Assembly (NCBI GenBank): GCA_937927775.1
Contig: CALBEF010000104.1
Coordinates: 1 to 39,170, forward strand
Length of the DNA stretch: 39,170 nucleotides
Direction of reading: 5' to 3'
Source of the DNA: an uncultured Anaerolineae bacterium
GTDB taxonomy: Bacteria; Chloroflexota; Anaerolineae; J036; Brachytrichaceae
The notes under the pieces are model-generated. The model was given only the letters and a program-made list of their open reading frames with translations. It was not told where the DNA came from and did no database searches. Below are positions 33,603 to 39,170 of the stretch, one piece after another. Position numbers and translations under genes: made by a program. How positions within the stretch are numbered: the stretch's first letter is position 1; each line of letters begins with the position of its first letter.

Positions 33603-34346
33603 ATGGCTGAACTCCTCTATGGCCGGCACGCCGTGCTGGAATGTTTGCGGGCCAACCGGCGCAAAGCGCATCGCGTGCTGATTGCCGAGGGTGTGAAAGA
33701 CACCCCGCTCGTGCGTGAAGTGACCATGCTGGCAAGCGAGCGGCGCGTGCCCATCACGCGCGCGCCGCGCCCGACGCTTGACCGTATTTCCGACCACCAT
33801 CAGGGCGTTGCGCTGGAAACGCGCGAATACCCCTATGCCAGTGTTGATGAGATGCTGGCGCTGGCCGGCAGGCGCAATGAGCCGCCGCTCCTGCTGATTC
33901 TGGACACGCTGCAAGACCCGCAGAACTTTGGCAACCTGATCCGCGCCGCCGAGGCGGTCGGCGCGCACGGCGTGATCATCCCCGAACGGCGCAGCGTCGC
34001 GGTGACGCCGGCGGTGGTAAATGCGTCCGCCGGCGCGACGGAGCACTTGTTCATCGCGCAGGTCGTCAACCTGGCGCGCGAGGTCGAGGCGCTGAAAGCG
34101 CGCGATGTGTGGATTGCCGCGCTGCAGGACGATCCGCGCGCGCAGGCGTTGCACGCCGGCGACTTGCGCGGCGCGCTGGCGCTGATCGTCGGCAGCGAGG
34201 GCGAAGGTGTCAGCCGGCTGCTGCGCGATCGGGCCGACTTCCTGCTCAAGCTGCCCATGCGCGGGCAGATCGAATCGCTGAACGCGGCGGTGGCCGGCGC
34301 GGTGGCGCTGTACGAAATTCTGCGCCAGCGCATGTCGCGCTTATAA
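33603..34346 (+). CDS. TrmH/SpoU family RNA 2'-O-methyltransferase, RlmB-like
   Basis: A 247-residue SPOUT methyltransferase. The N-terminal substrate-binding domain starts LLYGRHAVLECLRANRRKAH, the usual opening of RlmB-type 23S rRNA 2'-O-ribose methyltransferases. The catalytic domain has the three SpoU motifs: LDTLQDPQNFGNLIRAAEA, LIVGSEGEGVSRLL and LPMRGQIESLNAAVAGAVAL, which form the SAM-binding knot. Length matches RlmB (about 245). ATG 33603 is chosen; the open frame before it is only heptamer array. The stop codon TAA overlaps a TATAAT that probably serves argS. Confidence 0.92.
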   Translation: MAELLYGRHAVLECLRANRRKAHRVLIAEGVKDTPLVREVTMLASERRVPITRAPRPTLDRISDHHQGVALETREYPYASVDEMLALAGRRNEPPLLLILDTLQDPQNFGNLIRAAEAVGAHGVIIPERRSVAVTPAVVNASAGATEHLFIAQVVNLAREVEALKARDVWIAALQDDPRAQALHAGDLRGALALIVGSEGEGVSRLLRDRADFLLKLPMRGQIESLNAAVAGAVALYEILRQRMSRL

Positions 34347-34347
34347 T
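34342..34347 (+). promoter_or_regulatory. Candidate -10 box for argS, next to its start codon
   Basis: A perfect TATAAT ends 8 nt before ATG 34356 and overlaps the upstream stop codon. No Shine-Dalgarno sequence is seen, so transcription may give a leaderless message. Confidence 0.4.
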
Positions 34348-34355
34348 CGCCCGTC

Positions 34356-36113
34356 ATGATCCGCGATCACCTGAAACAGCTCGTCACGCAAGCCATCCAG
34401 TCCGCGCAAGCCAGCGGTGATCTGCCGGCCTTCGACATTCCGGCCTTCACCATCGAGCATCCGAAACAGGCCGGCATGGGAGACTACGCCGCGTCGGTGG
34501 CCCTGCAACTGGCGCGCGCCGCGCGCCTGGCGCCGCCTCAAATCGCGCAAAAGATCGCCGGCCATCTGCAACCAGGCGACATCGCCACGGCGGAGGTAGT
34601 CGGCGGCTACATCAACTTTCGCCTGACGCCGGCGTTTTTAAGCCGGCAGGTGGATGAGATCGTGGCGGCCGGCGAAAACTGGGGCAACATCAGCATCGGC
34701 GCGGGACAGTCGATTCAGGTGGAGCACGGCAGCGCCAATCCCACCGGCCCGCTGACCGTGGCCGCCGGGCGCAACGTGGTGATCGGGGACACGCTGGCAA
34801 ATACGCTGGCCGCCGCCGGCTACACGGTTCATCGTGAATGGTATGTCAACGACGCCGGCAACCAGATTCGCCATTTCGGCGCGAGCGTGTATGCGCGCTA
34901 TATGCAACAGCTCGGCCATGACGAGCCGTTCCCGGAAGACGGTTATCGCGGCGACTACATCGGCGACATTGCCGCGCACATCATCGCGCGCGAGGGCGAC
35001 CGCTACGCCGGCCTGCCCCGCGACGAAGCGCGCCGGGCGCTGGGCAGGCTGGGCATCGACGCCATGATGGAGAGCGTGCGCGCATCGCTGGCGCGGGTGC
35101 GCATCACCTACGACAATTTCTTCTCCGAGCGCAGCCTGTACGAAAGCGGATTGTTCGAGCGCGTGCTGCCCGTTTTGCGCGAGAAAGGCTTGCTGGTCGA
35201 ACATGACGACGCGCTGTGGTTCAGCGAGGATGGCTCGCCGATTGTGGACGCCGGAACGCCGGTCGCCGATCTGGATGAAGCGACGAAATCCAAACTGCAA
35301 AACCAGAAGTCCAAACCCGTGCAGGCGGTTGTCATTCGCTCTCCAAAAGTGATCCCCGACCCGGCCGAGCGTCCCACCTACTTCGCCAGCGACATTGCCT
35401 ATGTGTGGAACAAGCTGGTCGAACGCGGCTTCGACCGCGCCATCTATGTGTGGGGCGAAGACCATCAGGGCGATGTGCCGCGCCTGCTTGCCGTGACGAA
35501 GGCGCTGGGGCTTGATCCGAATCGAGTGACGCTGCTGATCTATCGCTTCATCACGCTGATGCGCGGCGGGCAGGAAGTGCGCATGGGCAAGCGGGCCGGC
35601 AATATCGTCACCCTGGACGACGTGGTGGACGAAGTCGGCGCCGACGCCACGCGCTATGTGCTGCTGTCGCGCTCCATCGACACCAAAATCGTGTTCGATC
35701 TGGACGCCGTCAAACAGCAATCGGAAGACAACCCGGTGTTCTATCCGCAATACGCGCACGCGCGCATTTGCTCGATCTTCCGCAAGGCGGCGGAGACGAG
35801 GAGCGGAGAAGCGGGGGAGCAGAGGAGCGAGGGCGCAGCGGGGTACACACATCCCAGTGAACTCAACCTGATTCGCAGGCTGCTGGAGTTGCCGGAAGTG
35901 GTGGAGCTGGTGGCGACCACGCTGCAACCGCATCATCTCACCACCTATGCGCAGAGCCTGGCCGCGACCTTCAACGCCTTTTACCGCGATTGCCGCATCA
36001 TCGGCGAAGCGCCGGCCGTGTTTGCCGCGCGGATGAAACTGGCGCGGGCCAGCCAGATCACCCTGGCGCGCGCGCTGGGGCTGATGGGCATGAGCGCGCC
36101 GGAACGCATGTGA
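34356..36113 (+). CDS. argS: Arginyl-tRNA synthetase with altered HIGH motif and repeat-derived inserts
   Basis: A 585-residue class I synthetase that charges tRNA-Arg. Residues 1-90 form the N-terminal additional domain and 115 onward the Rossmann core. The HIGH site, usually GPLHVGHxR, reads GPLTVAAGRN (Thr134-Val-Ala-Ala137), so both His are missing. The KMSKS loop reads RMGKRAGNIVTLDD (Met410 onward), close to the KMSKRAGN form. YVWGEDHQGD and the DALR-type C-terminal domain are present. Two segments look repeat-derived: about residues 311-320 (KSKLQNQKSK, from degenerate heptamers) and 481-494 (TRSGEAGEQRSEG, from octamers). The fold and length are otherwise normal. Whether it is active without the HIGH His residues is open; no second argS is in the window. 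Confidence 0.9.
   Translation: MIRDHLKQLVTQAIQSAQASGDLPAFDIPAFTIEHPKQAGMGDYAASVALQLARAARLAPPQIAQKIAGHLQPGDIATAEVVGGYINFRLTPAFLSRQVDEIVAAGENWGNISIGAGQSIQVEHGSANPTGPLTVAAGRNVVIGDTLANTLAAAGYTVHREWYVNDAGNQIRHFGASVYARYMQQLGHDEPFPEDGYRGDYIGDIAAHIIAREGDRYAGLPRDEARRALGRLGIDAMMESVRASLARVRITYDNFFSERSLYESGLFERVLPVLREKGLLVEHDDALWFSEDGSPIVDAGTPVADLDEATKSKLQNQKSKPVQAVVIRSPKVIPDPAERPTYFASDIAYVWNKLVERGFDRAIYVWGEDHQGDVPRLLAVTKALGLDPNRVTLLIYRFITLMRGGQEVRMGKRAGNIVTLDDVVDEVGADATRYVLLSRSIDTKIVFDLDAVKQQSEDNPVFYPQYAHARICSIFRKAAETRSGEAGEQRSEGAAGYTHPSELNLIRRLLELPEVVELVATTLQPHHLTTYAQSLAATFNAFYRDCRIIGEAPAVFAARMKLARASQITLARALGLMGMSAPERM
35286..35313. repeat. Degenerate in-frame heptamers, AAATCCA family (argS)
   Basis: AAATCCA, AACTGCA, AAACCAG, AAGTCCA. 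It resembles the ATTTTGG family (complement) at 1801 and 36116, but decayed. It encodes KSKLQNQKS in ArgRS. Confidence 0.55.
35797..35836. repeat. In-frame octanucleotide array (argS)
   Basis: Five 8-nt purine-rich units: CGAGGAGC, GGAGAAGC, GGGGGAGC, AGAGGAGC, GAGGGCGC. It lies at the junction of the catalytic and anticodon-binding domains of ArgRS. Confidence 0.75.
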
Positions 36114-36115
36114 CC

Positions 36116-36198
36116 ATTTTGGATTTTAGATTTTGGATTTGGGATTTGGCGTTCGCCGGCCCGGGTCATCAATCTGAAATCCAAAATCCAAAATCGAA
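36116..36198. repeat. Inverted heptamer arrays forming a large hairpin
   Basis: Five ATTTTGG-type units (36116-36150) face about four AATCCAA-type units (36171-36198) across a GC-rich 20-nt spacer. The arms can pair over about 25 bases with few mismatches. The structure fills the gap between argS and dcd and ends 2 nt before the dcd GTG. Confidence 0.85.
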
Positions 36199-36200
36199 AA

Positions 36201-36761
36201 GTGGGCATCAAACCAGATCATTGGATTCGCCGCATGGCGCTGGAACGCGGCATGATCGAGCCGTTTGTGGAAAGCTCGATCCGCCGGGGCGTGGTGAGCT
36301 TTGGGCTGTCGTCGTATGGCTATGACATCCGCGTCAGCAACGAGTTCAAGATTTTCACCAACGTGAACTCGGCCATCGTCGATCCGAAGCATTTTGACTC
36401 CGGCTCGTTTGTCGATTTCACCGGCGACGTGTGCATCATCCCGCCCAACTCATTTGTATTGAGCCGGACGGTGGAATACTTTCGCATTCCGCGCGACGTG
36501 CTGACCATCTGTCTGGGCAAATCGACGTATGCGCGCTGCGGGTTGATTGTGAACGTGACGCCGCTGGAGCCGGAGTGGGAAGGATATCTGACGCTGGAGA
36601 TCAGCAACACCACGCCGCTGCCGGCCAAGGTCTACGCCAACGAAGGCATCGCGCAGCTCATTTTCCTGGGCGGCGACGGCGTGTGCGAACAGAGCTACGC
36701 CGACAAGAAAGGCAAATATCAGGGACAGAGCGGGGTTGTGCTGCCGCGCATAGAGCAGTGA
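36201..36761 (+). CDS. dcd: dCTP deaminase
   Basis: A 186-residue enzyme of the trimeric dUTPase fold that deaminates dCTP to dUTP for thymidylate synthesis. The N-terminus [20 protein letters not shown] matches the long-N-terminus Dcd group, which supports GTG 36201 as start codon. Features: [58 protein letters not shown] (the SxxARxG motif with the Arg and catalytic Glu region), [20 protein letters not shown] and [10 protein letters not shown]. The ending [14 protein letters not shown] is the usual nucleotide-binding tail. The end of the inverted heptamer repeat lies just before the start, and no ribosome site is visible. Confidence 0.95.
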   Translation: MGIKPDHWIRRMALERGMIEPFVESSIRRGVVSFGLSSYGYDIRVSNEFKIFTNVNSAIVDPKHFDSGSFVDFTGDVCIIPPNSFVLSRTVEYFRIPRDVLTICLGKSTYARCGLIVNVTPLEPEWEGYLTLEISNTTPLPAKVYANEGIAQLIFLGGDGVCEQSYADKKGKYQGQSGVVLPRIEQ

Positions 36762-36815
36762 CTCTCGGCGCGCGATGATTACAGATTGCAGAGGCTGACC
36801 TGAGCGTCGGAAGCT

Positions 36816-38333
36816 ATGACAAACAACACCAGCGGCGAAACAAGCCAGGCTCAACCAACCCCGGCGAACCAGCCGATTGCCTATCGCGCGGCGCGCAACG
36901 GCGTGTGGGTGGCGCTCGGCTCATACTGGGTCATCGGGTTTGGCTTTGTGGCGAACATCGCGCTGATCCGCCTGCTCACACCGACCATCTACGGCGAGTT
37001 CGCGCTGGCGATGTTTTTCTATACCCTCTTCGATCTGCAAGGCAAAGTGGGGTTGAATTTTGCCTTTGCGCAGCAGCGCGAAGTGAGCGGCGAAACACTG
37101 GGGACGCTGTTTGCGATCAGCGTGCTTTTGGGCGTGGGCACGCTGATCCTGGGGCTGCTGGCCGCGCCGGCATTGCGACTGGCCGGCTACCCTGCCGAAG
37201 TTGCGCTGCTCACCATCGTCCTGTGCGGGGTCGCCTTCGTGGGGAGCTGGACAGCCGCTCTGGGCATCCTGTTGGAGGCCGATCTGCACTATAAGCCGCT
37301 GAGCATCGCGACATCTGTCGCCGTGCCGCTTTCTTATGCGCCGGCCTTCTGGCTTGCGTATCAAGGCTGGGGTCAGTACAGCCTGATCAGCCAAAACGTT
37401 ACTTATCAACTGACAATGATCGCGGCCACGTTGCTGTATTTCGTCTACGCGCGGCGCAGCGTGCTGCGCATGCGCTGGCGCTTCAAGCCGGCGCTGGCAT
37501 CTCAGTATGTGAAGTTCGGGCTGGCAGCCGGCCTGAGTCAATTCACCTCGAGCCTGCTGACGCAAGCCGACAATTTCATTTTGGGCACACTGACCGGCGC
37601 GACCACGCTGGGCTATTATGACCGCGCCTATCGTGTCGCGCAATGGCCGGCGCTGTTGTTGAACACGCTGCTCGGACGAGCGGCAACATTCACCTACGCC
37701 CAGGTGCGCGACGACGCGCAGCGCTTGAAGCGTTCGATCGAGATGGTGCTGTGGATCTCGGCCCAGGTTGCCGCGCCGATCGCGCTGATGCTGTTTATCA
37801 GCGCGCCCGACCTGGTGCAACTCCTCTTCGGCGCGCAGTGGTTGCCGGCCGTCGCGCCGCTGCGCATTCTGCTCCTCGCCGCTATCATACGGATGCTATG
37901 GGAGAACAGCTGGGCTATTCTCATCGGCACCGGCCAACCGCGACGGATAATCGAGCTTTCTCTCTTTCAACTGGCGATTCTCGGCATCGCCGGCACAGCG
38001 CTCTCGGCGGCGCTATCCGCTACTGGAATGGCGATCGCCGTTGTGATCATGTTCACCGCCGGGGTGATGGCGGCCTACCGCGTGCTGCGACGCAGCCTGC
38101 CGTTGCAGATCCGCGAGGCGCTCTCCGGCCCGCTGATCGCATCTGTGCTGACACTGGCCGGTTATCTGCTTCTCGCGCGGCTGATCGGCAGCGCATACCC
38201 GCTCTGGCTCTCTGTCGCGTGGAAGGTGAGCTGGGCATTGCTGGGGTTTGGTCTTTTTTCACTGCTGGCACAACCCAGACAGTTCATTGCACGAGTCAGC
38301 TACACCTGGAAATTGTTGCATGGCCAGTCTTAA
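36816..38333 (+). CDS. Wzx-like oligosaccharide flippase
   Basis: A 505-residue polytopic protein of the polysaccharide synthase/MVF (MOP) group, with about 12-14 helices. It is expected to flip lipid-linked oligosaccharides across the membrane. Family features: RLLTPTIYGEFALAMFFYT in the second helix region, the loop ADNFILGTLTGATTLGYYDR with the YDRAYRVAQWP segment, and QLLFGAQWLPAVAPLRILL, all typical of the Wzx/TuaB subgroup. The first 25 residues are hydrophilic. Together with the nucleotidyltransferase gene downstream it marks the start of a surface polysaccharide cluster that continues past the window edge. Confidence 0.9.
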   Translation: MTNNTSGETSQAQPTPANQPIAYRAARNGVWVALGSYWVIGFGFVANIALIRLLTPTIYGEFALAMFFYTLFDLQGKVGLNFAFAQQREVSGETLGTLFAISVLLGVGTLILGLLAAPALRLAGYPAEVALLTIVLCGVAFVGSWTAALGILLEADLHYKPLSIATSVAVPLSYAPAFWLAYQGWGQYSLISQNVTYQLTMIAATLLYFVYARRSVLRMRWRFKPALASQYVKFGLAAGLSQFTSSLLTQADNFILGTLTGATTLGYYDRAYRVAQWPALLLNTLLGRAATFTYAQVRDDAQRLKRSIEMVLWISAQVAAPIALMLFISAPDLVQLLFGAQWLPAVAPLRILLLAAIIRMLWENSWAILIGTGQPRRIIELSLFQLAILGIAGTALSAALSATGMAIAVVIMFTAGVMAAYRVLRRSLPLQIREALSGPLIASVLTLAGYLLLARLIGSAYPLWLSVAWKVSWALLGFGLFSLLAQPRQFIARVSYTWKLLHGQS

Positions 38334-38445
38334 GATGCGCGACAAGCCGGCTGTGGTGATGTCTTTTGGAAATCTGTTCTTCAACCTGAAGTTTTACCTG
38401 CGCTCATTTCGGATGAAGCCGAAAAGGGAGGAAGCAGCTTCATGA
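38323..38445 (+). CDS. Possible small protein between wzx and rfbF-like genes
   Basis: A 40-codon open frame starting ATG 38323 (alternative 38338). It overlaps the end of the flippase gene by 11 nt and the next start by 4 nt (ATGA). The product would be MASLKMRDKPAVVMSFGN..., basic, with an aromatic patch FGNLFFNLKFYLRSF. Its last codons carry the AAGGGAGG ribosome site of the next gene. The double overlap is what a real small gene would show, but it could be only the spacer of a coupled pair. No family is recognised. Confidence 0.35.
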   Translation, partial: ASLKMRDKPAVVMSFGNLFFNLKFYLRSFRMKPKREEAAS

Positions 38446-39170
38446 AAGTCGTCATCCTTGCCGGCGGCCTGGGCACGCGCCTGGCAGAGGAAACTGTCCT
38501 GCGCCCCAAGCCCATGGTGGAGATCGGCGGCCGGCCAATCCTGACTCACATCATGGATTGGTATGCCTCATTTGGCTTCAAAGAGTTCGTCATCGCGCTG
38601 GGCTACAAAGGCGAGGTAATCAAGCAGTACTTCCTCAACTACTACGCTCTGAACAGCGACATCACGGTCAAGCTTGGCAGCGGCGAGATTGCCTTTCACA
38701 ACGGTGGCCAGAAAGACTGGACGGTTCACCTGGTGGAGACCGGCCTGCATACGATGACCGGCGGCCGGCTGTTGCGCCTGAGGCCCTGGCTGGGCGACGA
38801 CTGCTTCATGATGACCTACGGCGATGGTCTGGCCGATGTCAACATCGCCGATCTGGTTGCGTTTCATCGCGCTCACGGCAAACTGGCCACGGTCACTGCC
38901 GCGCATCCGCCGGCGCGCTTTGGCGATATTCAACTGGACGGCGATCAGGTTGCGCGCTTTGCGGAAAAGCCGCAGGCAGGCGCCGGCTGGATCAACGCCG
39001 GCTTCTTCGTCCTTCACCCCCGCGTGCTCGATTACATCGCCGGCGACGACACCATCTGGGAGCGCGCGCCGCTGGAGAAACTGGCCGAGGACGGCGAGCT
39101 GATGGCCTATCGCCACACCGGCTTCTGGCAACCCATGGACACCCTGCGCGAAAAGCAGCTCCTCGAAGAA
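38442..39170 (+). CDS. Glucose-1-phosphate cytidylyltransferase-like nucleotidyltransferase (cut by edge)
   Basis: The first 243 codons of a sugar nucleotidyltransferase; the frame is still open at the last base. The N-terminus is the classic signature GGLGTRLAEETVLRPKPM with the following EIGGRPILTHIM. The pattern ALGYKGEVIKQYFLNYY, the YGDGLADVNI aspartate site and the AGFFVLHPRVLDYI segment match RfbF (glucose-1-phosphate cytidylyltransferase, first step of CDP-sugars such as CDP-paratose, abequose or tyvelose) more closely than the dTDP- or UDP-type enzymes. AAGGGAGG lies about 10 nt upstream of ATG 38442. It probably supplies activated sugar for the polymer flipped by the preceding gene product. 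Confidence 0.88.
   Translation, partial: MKVVILAGGLGTRLAEETVLRPKPMVEIGGRPILTHIMDWYASFGFKEFVIALGYKGEVIKQYFLNYYALNSDITVKLGSGEIAFHNGGQKDWTVHLVETGLHTMTGGRLLRLRPWLGDDCFMMTYGDGLADVNIADLVAFHRAHGKLATVTAAHPPARFGDIQLDGDQVARFAEKPQAGAGWINAGFFVLHPRVLDYIAGDDTIWERAPLEKLAEDGELMAYRHTGFWQPMDTLREKQLLEE

Noticed and set aside
1..39170. tRNA, rRNA, IS element or prophage genes
   Set aside because: No cloverleaf-like sequence, transposase, integrase, terminal inverted repeats of IS size or phage structural gene was seen.

Overview
This GC-rich window reads like a chromosomal segment of a Chloroflexota bacterium, probably Anaerolineae-like. That placement is an inference. It rests on the mix of a PASTA-type Ser/Thr kinase, GT-C membrane glycosyltransferases with long extracytoplasmic tails, a membrane-anchored cytochrome c, an orphan YbbR-repeat protein, and GC-rich genes separated by heptanucleotide tandem arrays. 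No tRNA, rRNA, CRISPR array, transposase or phage gene is visible. Both edges cut a gene.

Layout. 1-4.95 kb: MFS transporter (minus, cut), ZIP metal transporter, URO-D-type methyltransferase-like protein, formyl-THF deformylase (purU), RlmI-like methyltransferase. 4.95-9.2 kb: a possible DUF11 remnant, a YbbR-repeat protein, and two tandem exported clan-A glycoside-hydrolase-like proteins. 9.4-13 kb: a signalling block of PASTA kinase, ECF sigma factor and a membrane protein that is probably its anti-sigma partner. 13-15.5 kb (minus): formate-THF ligase (fhs) and a nucleoside phosphorylase. 15.6-20.2 kb: C26 peptidase, cytochrome c, DinB/ClbS-like protein, YgfZ, glutamine synthetase. 20.3-27.5 kb (minus): a tightly overlapped set radC > GT-C > GT-C > CAP-domain protein. 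27.5-31 kb: zinc-ribbon membrane protein, then pyruvate kinase and DegV (minus). 31-36.8 kb: a third GT-C protein, TrmH-family methyltransferase, argS, dcd. 36.8 kb to the end: Wzx-like flippase and an RfbF-like cytidylyltransferase, the start of a surface polysaccharide locus.

Two repeat systems stand out beyond the ordinary genes. (1) A 15-bp near-palindromic element, TCGGACRGAGTCCGC, occurs 12 times between 16.8 and 26.1 kb. All copies lie inside coding sequence, in every reading frame and both orientations. In glutamine synthetase it accounts exactly for a 5-residue insertion (SDGVR) beside the site of the regulatory adenylylated tyrosine, which here is Phe. (2) Tandem heptanucleotide arrays of several sequence families fill most intergenic gaps. 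They often begin inside a stop codon, and several have been absorbed in frame into proteins: the anti-sigma-like protein, a GT-C protein, and ArgRS (which also carries an octamer array). The CAATACG family is free of stops in all six frames and reads as the same heptapeptide cycle in every forward frame.

Other points of note are an ArgRS whose HIGH signature reads TVAA, a non-RD PASTA kinase, a beta-rich extracytoplasmic module that seems shared by the kinase and the three GT-C proteins, and strong over-representation of GCCGGC.
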